From: Sphingobacterium populi
GTDB lineage: Bacteria > Bacteroidota > Bacteroidia > Sphingobacteriales > Sphingobacteriaceae
Length of the DNA stretch: 64,000 nucleotides
NCBI RefSeq assembly: GCF_001586775.1
Contig: NZ_LQXS01000007.1
Span: 62,001 to 126,000 of the forward strand
Reading direction: 5' to 3'
Shown here: positions 36,008-45,589 of the stretch, piece by piece
Position numbering within the stretch: position 1 is the first letter of the stretch
Layout of the letters: every line of letters begins with the position of its first letter
The notes under the pieces: generated by a model
The model's database searches: none
The model's input: only the letters and a program-made list of their open reading frames with translations
What the model was told of the DNA's origin: nothing
Program-made: the position numbers and the translations under genes

Positions 36008-37513
36008 TTACAGATTCGGATTTTGCTGCTGCTCGACCAATGGAATAGCAAAAATATAGTAACGGCTATTGGCCTCAAATACGTTCCCGTCTGGCAGTCG
36101 CACGACGCGATGTCCTTGCCCATTCACTTGTTTTTGTTCTCCTGACGGCGTAGTTACCGTCACTTTGATCGGACTTCCCTCAGCATCCAAAAAAGATCTA
36201 CGAACCACCGATTTCTGATTACGAATGATGTCGGACAAACCAAATCCTTCGCCCCAAAGTTCTTTACGTCTTTCCAGCAAAATAGCCTCAATCAAATCAC
36301 CTTCTTGCGCCGCATACAGATCGGCATTTCTAGCTTCGCGCAAGGTATTGAGCGCATTTACCGCAGCTGTTTCATTGCCGGCACGGGCATAGCCTTCCGC
36401 TTGAATTAGCCACATTTCTGATGAACGCATGTATACGATATCGCCAATCAAATTTTGCTTAAATTTAAACTTCTTATACCTCAAGAAACCTTCGCGACCT
36501 GGTAATCCGTCCCACTCAAATAAAGCCGTACGCACATCTTGCGGAGCAAAATGATCTTTGAAAAATGGATCGGCCATGAAGCTGAAGTAAAATGAACCTG
36601 ACGAAGAAACATCCATATAATGGAACGTATAACTTGCCGTGCTTTGGTCAGTCGTTTGCAAATGACCCCAGATCCATTCTGGATTCTGCGCATCGTTGAA
36701 GCCCGCATAATATGCCTCCGCGTTCATCAGAGGAAAACCATCTGCTGCGCTCGCTGCCGCGTTAGCTGCCAATTCCCACTGCCCCATATTCAGATATGCT
36801 CGAGCTAGTACACCATTCGCTACGTGGGCATCTATCCGGTATTTCTGTGTATTCGGGCGGTCGTAGCCTTCCAATTTATTCACCGCATCAGTCAGATCGG
36901 ATGTGATCAATGCATAGATCTCTTCGAGGCTAGCTCTTGGCCGACCTTGTGTACTTGTTGTGCTTGGCTCTGTGTAAATTGGAACGGTTAATGCATTTTT
37001 ATCTTTTAGGTAACTAAATTGATAGAAAGAGGCAAAATTTAGATAAGCAAATGCGCGTAGCGTTTTGGCCTGCCCGATTAGCAGATCCTTCTCTTCGCGT
37101 GTTCCTTCTGCCTGTTCTGTCTTGGCGATCACATTGTTGGCATTATCAATTACCTTGTAAAGCAAAGTCCAGAAAGCATTAACCCGATTGGTAGAACGAT
37201 CAAACAGTTCTGTAAATGCATAAGGATCACGATAACCATATTTAGTAGTTACTGCCACGTCATTTGCCATTGCGTCACTTGTCCGCATAAAGGCCGAATA
37301 TCCAGGGTTTGCAAATGTGAAATAAGTATCATTCAAATAGCGCCAAGTGCCATTGATCACGGTCTGGATATTGCTCGTGTTTTTATAAATCTCTGTATCC
37401 GTCACCGCATCGGTAGGCATCGTATCTAACTGATCTTTACAGCCTGATAACGCGCATAAAAGGATTAAGAATCCGTATAGGGTATATTTTTTTGCGAATA
37501 AATTCATGTTCAT
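36008..37513 (-). CDS. SusD/RagB-family glycan-binding lipoprotein
   Basis: I start at ATG 37513 (501 residues), where a lipoprotein signal begins (MNMNLFAKKYTLYGFLIL ending LSGC); the frame upstream overlaps susC. The rest is the helical TPR-type SusD fold with the usual marks: SAFMRTSDAMANDV near the N-terminus, KTLRAFAYLNFASFYQFSYL, LPGREGFLRYKKFK and a C-terminal end LVEQQQNPNL. SusD caps the SusC channel and binds the incoming oligosaccharide. It lies 13 bases behind susC, and a GH92 mannosidase gene lies ahead, so mannose-containing glycans are the probable ligand. Confidence 0.9.
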   Translation of the reverse strand: MNMNLFAKKYTLYGFLILLCALSGCKDQLDTMPTDAVTDTEIYKNTSNIQTVINGTWRYLNDTYFTFANPGYSAFMRTSDAMANDVAVTTKYGYRDPYAFTELFDRSTNRVNAFWTLLYKVIDNANNVIAKTEQAEGTREEKDLLIGQAKTLRAFAYLNFASFYQFSYLKDKNALTVPIYTEPSTTSTQGRPRASLEEIYALITSDLTDAVNKLEGYDRPNTQKYRIDAHVANGVLARAYLNMGQWELAANAAASAADGFPLMNAEAYYAGFNDAQNPEWIWGHLQTTDQSTASYTFHYMDVSSSGSFYFSFMADPFFKDHFAPQDVRTALFEWDGLPGREGFLRYKKFKFKQNLIGDIVYMRSSEMWLIQAEGYARAGNETAAVNALNTLREARNADLYAAQEGDLIEAILLERRKELWGEGFGLSDIIRNQKSVVRRSFLDAEGSPIKVTVTTPSGEQKQVNGQGHRVVRLPDGNVFEANSRYYIFAIPLVEQQQNPNL

Positions 37514-37526
37514 TTTATAAAAAGTC

Positions 37527-40500
37527 TTACAATCCAATCTGTACTCCTCCGGAGAATGTTTTAATAGCCGGATAACGGAAATAAGTCGCACCTTCTAATG
37601 TTTGTTCTGGATCCATTCCTTTGTGTTTGTACAAAGTGAATAAATTTTCCCCTTGAATAAATACACGGAGTCGGCTAATACCGATACGGCTTATCGTGGC
37701 TTCCGAGAAGGTGTACCCAGCGCTCAGATTTTTAAGACGGGCAAAGCTACCATCATACAAAAAGCGTGTTGATGCCGACGTCCAGTTCAGATTATCAGTC
37801 GTTAGGCGTGGCACGTCAGTATCGCGGTTTTCGGGAGTCCAACGATTTAGCATTTCCTGACTCCAGGCACGACCAGGGTTATTTCCATTATGAAGCAACT
37901 GTATATAGTCATTATCCAAGATTTGACCACCCAAACTGAAACTCAATAAAGCGTTTAAGTCGAAGTTTTTGTAGGTAATATTATTGGTGATACCGCCTAC
38001 CAGTGTTGGTAAAGAACTTCCTTGAATAAATCGACCTGCATCGCCATAAACTGATGTTGTTTCGTCAGTTTGTACGCCATTTTCATCAGCCTTGTACCAC
38101 ATTGGAGATCCATTTTCTGGATTCACACCAGCCCAGGTTGGCAAGTAGAAATCATAGATTGATCCGCCTAAGCGCAACATTTTATTTCCGCGGATAATGT
38201 TGTTTGCCGTCGCAATTCGGTGATACGATTCTTAAAATGTGAAAAGTTCAAATCAAGATTCCATCGGAAATTTTCATTACGTACCGGAATGGTACGGATA
38301 TCCACGTCGATACCGGTATTACGCATCGTACCGATGTTTGCATCATAGCCTGTATATCCGGTAGATAACGCCATCGGCATGGTAAATAACAAATCTTTAC
38401 TTTGGCGATTGAAATATTCGACCGATAAGGCGATCCTATTTTTTAGTATGGCGATATCAATGCCCGTATTGAAGTTGAGATTCGTTTCCCATTTCAAATC
38501 TGGGGTTGCCAATCGATTCGTTACTGTACCTCCCTGACCTAAGCTGTTGAGAATCGAATACAATCCTTGGTAAGCGTAGTAAACTCCCAAGTTATCATTC
38601 CCTTGTCCGCCGTAGCTTGCTCTCCAAGTTAGCTGATCTAACCATGGTTGATCCTGTAAAAATGATTCGTTGGAGATTTTCCATGCTGCGCCGAGTGACC
38701 AGAATGTTCCCCAACGTGTACCCGCCGCAAAGCGCGACGAACCGTCTGTACGGATGGATCCCGATAATAAATAGCGATTATCATAGCCATATTCGGCACG
38801 ACCTAAGAAACTTAGCAGGCGATAATCTTGACTCAAACCAGTGAAAGAATTCAGTTGCGATGCCGCGACTGGTTCATCCAAACCCGGCAATACAAATCGT
38901 TGGCGACTGCCACTCATGTTGGTTGTTTGGAAGCTGTAAAATTCTTGTCCGCCCAATACATTCAGATGATGCAAGCCAAATTGCTTGTCATAAGTCAGGA
39001 TGTTATTCCAAGTTTGGCCAACCGTACGCACATTGCTTTTATTTACTGAGCCCAAGTATTCTACCCCTCTACCTACGGATGGGTTCACATAAAAGTGATC
39101 GTTGCGATTGATGTAATCAACACTATAGGTCGAGCGGAATTTGAGATTTTCACTAAATACGGCTTCTAAATAAGTCCTTATCGACGCATTCTCGCGTTGG
39201 ATATCATTTTTGTCCAACGGTAAAGACGCGGCTAAATTAGACCGGGGAATAGCAGCGCTTGGGCGATATTCACCAAAATCCCAAATCCTATTGCCATTAG
39301 CATCCAATCTGTAACTGCCGTCTGCTTCTCGCTCATAGTAAGGATAAAAGCCTGGTGTAAGCCGAGTAAAGTTGATGATATTGGCCGTGTTGCTATCTTC
39401 CGATTGTGGAAACTGTTGCAAAGCACTGCTGGCTGCTACATTGAAGCCTGCGTTCAGCCATTCTCGTGCTTTCGCATCAATGTTGGCTCGCACATTGTAG
39501 CGCTTAAATCCAGATCCTATCGCGATTCCTTGATCATCTAAATAACCTCCTGAAATAAAATAATTATGTTTTTCACCGCCTCCACTAATACTTAAATCAG
39601 CTTGAGTACGCTGGCCTGTTCGTTGCAACACATCGGTCCAGCTATCATTCCACAGTGCCTGTGCGCCAGGTACCAGACGACCATCCAGTCCCACCGGTTG
39701 CGGAAAATTAGAACCGTACGGATTAATCCCTAGATCGTTGATGAGCGACGCGCTTGCATTACGTGCCGCGACATCTGCCGCCAGTCCATTAGACAAATTT
39801 TTGTTACGCAAAGCTTCCCAGTACAACTGAAAATAATCATCAGTAGATAGTTGTTGATAATCTTGAATTGCGCGGTTAGAGATGCCTTTTGTGATGTTTA
39901 GGTTGATTGCAGCGCGATCGCTAGCCCGGCCCTTTTTGGTCGTTACGATAATAACACCATTCGCACCGCGCGAACCGTACAAAGCGCTAGAAGCCGCATC
40001 TTTTAATACACTGATGGATTCGATATCATTAGGATTGATGGCGTTTATATCGCCGGCGTACGGATTGCCATCTACCACATACAGCGGATTGCTCGAAGCA
40101 TTGATTGAACCAATACCACGGATTCGTACAGTAGCGTCGGCACCAGGCTGTCCGGATGCCGCAACAGCCTGCAAACCTGGAACTTGACCTTCTAAACCTT
40201 TGGAAAGATTAGAAATTTGTCTGTTTTCTAATTGCTTGCCATTGATCGTACCGACCGAACCGGTGATGTTCTCGCGGCGCGATGTACCGTAAGCCACGAC
40301 CACAACTTCGCCCAAATCGCGACTGGCAGCTTCCAGAGCTACGTCAAGTCGATTAGTTGTTGCTGTACGTTGTACAGTTCCGTAGCCGACGTAGGAGAAT
40401 TCCAAACGAGCGTCCGCTTGCTTGACTTCGATTCGATAGCGACCATCTTCTTGCGAAGAAACGCCAAATTGTTGCCCCACGACACGGATGCTTACCCCAG

Positions 40501-40639
40501 CAATCGGCTGGCCTGTAAGCGATTCGGTAATTAATCCTTCTACAACACGCTGTTGTGCAGACACTATAGACACAGGCAAAACTACAAGTGCCAATAAGAG
40601 CTTAATAATAAGAGGAATAGTAGTAATTTTTCTTTGCAT
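37527..40639 (-). pseudogene. SusC/RagA-family TonB receptor broken by a one-base deletion
   Basis: Two minus-strand frames make one gene: codons 1-823 (40639 down to 38168) have a signal peptide, a carboxypeptidase-like domain, the plug (GQPGADATVRIRGIGSINAS, DIESISVLKDAASSALYGSR) and most of the barrel, and end NRITELRRQ plus 13 unrelated residues. The next frame supplies NIIRGNKMLRLGGSIYDFYL, the usual SusC continuation, down to FSGGVQIGL. One missing base near 38190-38212 explains it; with it, a normal 1037-residue SusC results. The gene should import glycans together with SusD. Whether the break is real or an assembly error is open. Confidence 0.85.
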
Positions 40640-40755
40640 ATAAACAAAAATTTAAATGTAGTAACCTACCGAAAGTGGTCAAGAATTAATCTCGATAATT
40701 GCGTTAACGCCTTTCGTCAGTACATGCTTGAATAGAGATAGTAGTAATTCGGGAG

Positions 40756-40763
40756 CAAATATA
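40756..40763 (-). promoter_or_regulatory. -7 box of the susC promoter
   Basis: On the minus strand it reads TATATTTG, a full TAnnTTTG match, giving a leader of about 110 bases. Since a terminator separates GH92 from susC, this promoter would serve susC-susD alone. Confidence 0.5.
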
Positions 40764-40818
40764 AGATATAATCTATGTAATTGGTAGTCTTTTTAGTGTC
40801 AAAATTACACTATGCACT

Positions 40819-40863
40819 AACAATCAAGGTGTTATTTTTTTTACAAATAATACCTTGATTGTT
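40819..40863 (-). terminator. Terminator behind the GH92 gene
   Basis: A 19-bp stem with one G-U pair (40819-40837 with 40845-40863, built on AACAATCAAGGT) stands 15 bases after the GH92 stop. The mRNA T-run is weak on the minus strand, so partial read-through into susC is possible. Confidence 0.75.
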
Positions 40864-40878
40864 CTGATAATTGAGCGG

Positions 40879-42900
40879 TTAATGGAGCGACGTTATAAAT
40901 GGCTGCTCTGCCCCGTATGGTGTGGGGTCTTTTGAAGTTTTTATTTCTAACGTCCCGCCACGTGCGATCTCTTGTCTACTAATCCATACGCGGCCCAAAT
41001 CTTTTCCATTTAGCAAGATTTGCTCAATATAACGTTCGCCTTCGGCGCCGTTTCTTTTGATATAAAATGGTTTCCCATTATTTGCTAGCCTAACTTCATC
41101 AAAAAAAGGAACAGAAAGATAGTAGATCGGTTCTCCGATCAATGGCTGATGCAAGCCAATAGCCGATAGTACCCACCAGCCCGACATTGCGCCTGCATCA
41201 TCGTCCATCGTGCGCACAAATGCTTTGGGTTCGTTCTTATAAATGCGATCAATATGTGCGCCGATACCGCGGCTATTATCATTGAAATAATATTGTACGA
41301 CGGTATCCAATGCTAAGCGATGCACCCATTCTTGATAGCGCCACGGTGTGGTCGTGGCATTGTACAAGGTGAATGATTGCAAATCGGGTTCATTCGCTCT
41401 ATTAAAATAGTAGTTGTCGTAGAAATCATCCAATTGCTCGGTAAAGGCTTGTTGGCCTCCGGCCAACTCTACCAATCCTTTCACATCAAAAGGTACATTC
41501 CAACGATATTGCCTTATGGTACCTTGATACATATTGCGGGCAGACATACGATCGACATCGCGCTTTGATAGATCCTTAAATTCTTTGTTCCACACCGCTT
41601 TGTAGCTCTGCGCTCGCTCTTTATATATAGGATCTTTCCCTTCAAACAATTGATCCATCGCCCACATATCATATGCTGCTTCGAGCGCTTTATCTGGCTT
41701 GGCAAAATCGAAGCGAGCAGTATCGCGAATAAGCGAATCACGGATTGCATCTAGATGAATATCATATCCTTTGCGCCGCGCATCGAGTAGCACTACCGCA
41801 GCATGCTCGGTACGTACGGAATTCGCTGGTTCGGTTGGGCCAGCAAAATCGTACTTTCCATAACGATATAGATCAGATAATGACGAAGCTACCTGCTGAT
41901 AAAATGCTGGATATGCCAATTCTAATAAAGGTAATTGCGTTTTATAATTATCCCACACTGCCCAGCCATGTAAGCGCGGTGTTTCGCTTTTTCGGATCTG
42001 ACCATCTGTGGCGCGGTAACTTCCATCTATTTCGGTAATACGATAGGGCGATTGCAAAGTGCGGTAAAACAGAGAGTAAAACATATGTTTTAATGCTGGA
42101 TCACCCTGCACTTCTATTGCGCCAAGCCATTGATTCCAATCTTGCTGTACGGCATTTCTTAATTCTAGATAGGAAATTGGCATATTACGCTCCAATCGTG
42201 CTAAAGCAGAAGGACTATCGACTGCGGAAAATGCGATGTTTACTTCTGCTTCTTCTGTGTCTTCTGGTAAGGTGACCCAAATCTTATTACCTTCTATACG
42301 CCATTCAGATGCCAACGGAACTTCCAATGCGTAATAAATCGTGTAGGTACCGACATGACAGGTGGTTTTAGCACGTACTGCTCCCACCAATCGATCTCCC
42401 TGTCTCTCAAAATGATTATCGACAAATGCGCTGTTAAAGGTATGCGAAAAATCGAGGTAGAAACCCTTTGCTCCACCCGGAAAGCTAAACACTTCTCGAC
42501 CATAATCTTGAAAAGAAACGATTTGTGCAGCAATTCCCTCGGTGGTTTCCACATCATAAAAACCAGGACCTGCATCTTCAGTTTTCTTGTGCAAAACCGG
42601 AATTTGCTTACCAGAACCTAAGTATGGCTGAATGAGTATTAAGCCGCCTGCCCCCTGGCAACCAACGCCTTCCATGCGATTATGCGTAAAACCTCGAATT
42701 TCTTTTGCCAAAAATTCATAACCGGTATGGGTCGTCGGGTTGGTAAGAGGTAAAATGCTCAATTGGTGAAAGGCTGATGATGCACCTGGCGACAATTGGC
42801 CGTGATCACCAGAAGATCCGAGAAAAACATTGACTTGCTCCACTTGAGCAAAAAGGGTATGCACAGCTAAGAATAAGCAAAATAAAAGTGTTTTCTTCAT
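40879..42900 (-). CDS. GH92 family exo-alpha-mannosidase
   Basis: The 673-residue secreted enzyme has a signal peptide (1-18). An N-terminal beta-sandwich with GFTHNRMEGVGCQG (about 70-83, the GFSHTHLSGTG-type motif) is followed by an alpha/alpha barrel with GPTEPANSVRTEH, WNVPFDVKGLVELAGG, RANEPDLQSFTLYN (likely with the catalytic acid Glu in NEP) and MDDDAGAMSGWWVLSAIG (with the catalytic Asp region). These are the GH92 landmarks; the sequence is a divergent member and shorter than many (about 750). GH92 enzymes are Ca2+-dependent inverting alpha-mannosidases acting on mannan or N-glycan ends. It heads a small PUL with susC and susD. Confidence 0.88.
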   Translation of the reverse strand: MKKTLLFCLFLAVHTLFAQVEQVNVFLGSSGDHGQLSPGASSAFHQLSILPLTNPTTHTGYEFLAKEIRGFTHNRMEGVGCQGAGGLILIQPYLGSGKQIPVLHKKTEDAGPGFYDVETTEGIAAQIVSFQDYGREVFSFPGGAKGFYLDFSHTFNSAFVDNHFERQGDRLVGAVRAKTTCHVGTYTIYYALEVPLASEWRIEGNKIWVTLPEDTEEAEVNIAFSAVDSPSALARLERNMPISYLELRNAVQQDWNQWLGAIEVQGDPALKHMFYSLFYRTLQSPYRITEIDGSYRATDGQIRKSETPRLHGWAVWDNYKTQLPLLELAYPAFYQQVASSLSDLYRYGKYDFAGPTEPANSVRTEHAAVVLLDARRKGYDIHLDAIRDSLIRDTARFDFAKPDKALEAAYDMWAMDQLFEGKDPIYKERAQSYKAVWNKEFKDLSKRDVDRMSARNMYQGTIRQYRWNVPFDVKGLVELAGGQQAFTEQLDDFYDNYYFNRANEPDLQSFTLYNATTTPWRYQEWVHRLALDTVVQYYFNDNSRGIGAHIDRIYKNEPKAFVRTMDDDAGAMSGWWVLSAIGLHQPLIGEPIYYLSVPFFDEVRLANNGKPFYIKRNGAEGERYIEQILLNGKDLGRVWISRQEIARGGTLEIKTSKDPTPYGAEQPFITSLH

Positions 42901-42926
42901 AAAAATGGCGTAAGATCGTGTAGGCG

Positions 42927-42934
42927 CAAATATA
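42927..42934 (-). promoter_or_regulatory. -7 box of the GH92 promoter
   Basis: On the minus strand it reads TATATTTG, 26 bases upstream of the GH92 start codon. The same 8-mer serves susC, so both may be read by the housekeeping sigma factor. Confidence 0.5.
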
Positions 42935-43068
42935 TAAAACCCCTATGAAGTACTTGTTAATGAAACCTTAATACCAAAAAACGCACCATATAGCTACATG
43001 ATCAATCGGTAGCTTTTTAGTATTTCCATTTTATTCTTATCTTGTAGATAATTACTAAACCACTACCA

Positions 43069-43494
43069 ATGGATAACCTATTCGCAACTGGCCTATCATT
43101 AATAGCATTCTTTTGTTTTTTGGTATTATGCTATCATGTAGCCGCCATACGGAAAGAATTATCGAATCAGAATAGGCTGCTGAGTGCCTTGTTCGGAAAA
43201 TTAGAGTCAAATAATAATCTAAACATTCGCTCCCAAACTTCTGAAGAGATGCTCTTCCATTTGTCTGTATACGATTCGAAAAATCGGAAGTTTCTATTTA
43301 GGAATATTAACACTAATAACTACGAACAGCTGCCTGCTTTAGCGCAGTATGCAGTACCAATGAGTTCCCAAAAATCAGATATTCAACTGGAAATCATCCT
43401 GCAAAATGGTTTAACCAATGTGATGAAAAATGTGCCATTAAGTCTGAAAAGCAAAGCGGATAACTATATTGATATAGCGGATTTTGTGGCGTAA
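43069..43494 (+). CDS. Small membrane-anchored protein of unknown function
   Basis: The 141-residue protein has one N-terminal membrane helix (about 8-28), a short coiled-coil-like linker (about 30-50) and a soluble alpha/beta part (about 60-141) in which YDSKNRKFLFRNINTNN is the most distinctive stretch. The orientation is likely N-out, C-in, given Lys/Arg right after the helix. No family is recognised. It is convergent with dinB. Confidence 0.55.
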   Translation: MDNLFATGLSLIAFFCFLVLCYHVAAIRKELSNQNRLLSALFGKLESNNNLNIRSQTSEEMLFHLSVYDSKNRKFLFRNINTNNYEQLPALAQYAVPMSSQKSDIQLEIILQNGLTNVMKNVPLSLKSKADNYIDIADFVA

Positions 43495-43530
43495 TAGCAC
43501 CGCAGAATGATGGGGATAAAATTGCTTCAC

Positions 43531-44622
43531 CTAAAATAAACGCAATTGACGTCCTTCCTTGGGAATTGATACCGGTTCAGCAAAATTAGACATCGTAACA
43601 CCGAGGAGGCGCACTTTCAATCCTTCTACATTCACTTTATCCATCAGCTCCTGCACCAACTCGTACATATCCGTTGCACGGAAAATATCATCTAATTGAG
43701 TTTTACTCCTTGTGATTTGTGTAAAGTCCGAAAACTTAATTTTCACGGTTAGTGTTTTACCTTTTTTACCCTTCGTTTCTAGCCTTTTTTCCAGTTTTTC
43801 GCAAAGTGTTTTCAGCTCATCCATCATCTCGGATCTTTCTGCAATATCTGCCTCGAAGGTATCTTCAATACCGATGGATTTCGAGATACGATTTGGTCGC
43901 ACCGGACGATTATCATTACCACGCACCATATGATAGAAAAATGTTCCAGATTTGCCAAAATGTCGATTAAGATCGGATTCTGAAAAACGCTTGAGATCCG
44001 CCCCATTGTGTATGCCCATGCCCTTCATCTTTTGTGCGGTCACCTTTCCTACACCAAAAAACTTGTCTATCGGTAACAATTCCAAAAATGAAATAACCTT
44101 CGATGGTCCGATAAAGGTGAGTCCGTCGGGCTTTTGCATGTCGGAAGCAATCTTCGCGATAAATTTATTGACCGACACGCCTGCAGAGGCCGTGAGCTGC
44201 AATTCTTGCTGTATTGCGGTCTTTATCGCTTGGGCAATATCGATGGCAGAGCCAATGCCTGCCTTGTCTTCCGTCACATCCAAGTACGCTTCATCTAAAG
44301 ATAAAGGTTCTATTAGGTCCGTATATCTTCGAAATATAGCTCGAATATGATCGGACACTTGCTTATACACCTCAAACCTCGGTTTGGTAAAGATCAAATG
44401 AGGGCACAATGAAAGTGCTTGCCGCGAAGACATCGCAGAACGGACTCCAAATTTGCGTGCCTCGTAACTGGCTGTTGCCACTACTCCGCGCCCATCTGGT
44501 GAGCCACCTACCGCCAAAGCTTTGCCGCGCAATTCAGGAAAATCACGCTGCTCTACCGACGCGTAAAATGCATCCATATCAATATGGATAATCTTACGTC
44601 TATTTTCAGGAGCAGGCAGCAT
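43531..44622 (-). CDS. dinB: DNA polymerase IV
   Basis: I start at ATG 44622 (363 residues): a TAAT-TTTG box at 44628-44635 ends 5 bases upstream, and homology starts right after (RKIIHIDMDAFYASVEQRD). The Y-family motifs are present: the metal-binding Asp in HIDMDAFYASVE, the steric-gate region, SYEARKFGVRSAM and LSLDEAYLDVTED with the second catalytic Asp-Glu pair, then two helix-hairpin-helix regions (GVGKVTAQKM) and the little-finger domain. The C-terminal QLRLF is a beta-clamp-binding motif (QLxLF type). It performs translesion synthesis during stress. Confidence 0.95.
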   Translation of the reverse strand: MLPAPENRRKIIHIDMDAFYASVEQRDFPELRGKALAVGGSPDGRGVVATASYEARKFGVRSAMSSRQALSLCPHLIFTKPRFEVYKQVSDHIRAIFRRYTDLIEPLSLDEAYLDVTEDKAGIGSAIDIAQAIKTAIQQELQLTASAGVSVNKFIAKIASDMQKPDGLTFIGPSKVISFLELLPIDKFFGVGKVTAQKMKGMGIHNGADLKRFSESDLNRHFGKSGTFFYHMVRGNDNRPVRPNRISKSIGIEDTFEADIAERSEMMDELKTLCEKLEKRLETKGKKGKTLTVKIKFSDFTQITRSKTQLDDIFRATDMYELVQELMDKVNVEGLKVRLLGVTMSNFAEPVSIPKEGRQLRLF

Positions 44623-44627
44623 ATTGC

Positions 44628-44635
44628 CAAAATTA
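44628..44635 (-). promoter_or_regulatory. -7 box overlapping the dinB start
   Basis: On the minus strand it reads TAATTTTG, a match to TAnnTTTG, ending 5 bases before the ATG at 44622. The transcript would be leaderless or nearly so. Confidence 0.5.
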
Positions 44636-44806
44636 CGAGAAAAGCAGAGTAATGTCATTGCCATTTGGAGCAAAAATTTTGTAGTGAAAGCTTACTGTTA
44701 TAATTTATTGCGTTGGTCTTCCGCTCTTCAAAGTCAAACTTTTTACAGGCTCAATAGTTTATAAACCTAGTTAGCATTGCTTGAAGCATACGAAAAACAC
44801 CTACGC

Positions 44807-45589
44807 ATGGAATACAAACATCTGATCGAAAAATCCAACACTCCTTTTTGGGCTTTTGCCATACACGACGGGCATCAAATCGATGATGAACTACTTCCCT
44901 ATTTACTAGCGGACGACGACACGCGCTTGCGCGAAGAAGATCCACACACGGGCACGTTAGCAGAATTACCTTTTAACCGATTTATTGCAGCCACATCGCG
45001 TTTTCAATTGGATTTGAATCGGATTCGTAAAGACGCTGTATATCTACGACCAGATCAAGCTTGGGGCATCTCTGTGTATGATCAAGATCTGCCGACTGGT
45101 TTGATCAATACCTTGCACGAAACTCATGACGCGATGTTTAAGCAGATTGATGCATTGGTCCAGGAAACCATTCAGCAACACGGTTACTTTGTGATCTACG
45201 ATATTCACAGCTACAATGCGAAGCGTAAAGATCAATTTGAGGAGATAGATCAGGATCAAAATCCAGAAATCAATCTGGGAACAGCGCACAACAACCCTAA
45301 ATGGCGTGACCTGATCGATGCGTTTATCGGTGCCGTTAGAAAGCAAGAAGTAGGCCTACCATTGGTGGATATCCGAGAGAACATAAAATTCAATGGCGGA
45401 TATCTTGCGAAATACATCACAGATCATTATGGCGCGTATGGCTGTGTGCTTTCCATAGAGTTTCGAAAAGATTTTATGGACGAATGGACCGGGCAAGTGT
45501 ACCCAGAAAAATTGCAAAGCTACAAACAATTGTTGCTACATACATCGGATATGCTACATGAATACTTTGCGAATGAAGAACGAAAATAG
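44807..45589 (+). CDS. N-formylglutamate amidohydrolase family protein
   Basis: I start at ATG 44807 (260 residues), where family similarity begins; a TTG lies 10 codons upstream. The FGase fold marks are visible: AIHDGHQIDDEL (about 18-29, first zinc ligands), a GTLAELPFNRF segment, DLNR (about 70-73) and VIYDIHSYN (about 130-138, a further His). The classic enzyme frees glutamate from N-formylglutamate in histidine breakdown, but no hut genes are here. The gene overlaps the DUF1704 metallopeptidase gene by 17-32 bases and shares an operon with an ATP-grasp ligase, so a peptide-processing role is as likely. Confidence 0.8.
   Translation: MEYKHLIEKSNTPFWAFAIHDGHQIDDELLPYLLADDDTRLREEDPHTGTLAELPFNRFIAATSRFQLDLNRIRKDAVYLRPDQAWGISVYDQDLPTGLINTLHETHDAMFKQIDALVQETIQQHGYFVIYDIHSYNAKRKDQFEEIDQDQNPEINLGTAHNNPKWRDLIDAFIGAVRKQEVGLPLVDIRENIKFNGGYLAKYITDHYGAYGCVLSIEFRKDFMDEWTGQVYPEKLQSYKQLLLHTSDMLHEYFANEERK

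Noticed and set aside
44807..45589. Histidine-degradation (hutG) role for the amidohydrolase
   Set aside because: No hutH, hutU or hutI gene is near, and the gene is translationally linked to a DUF1704 peptidase and an ATP-grasp ligase instead.
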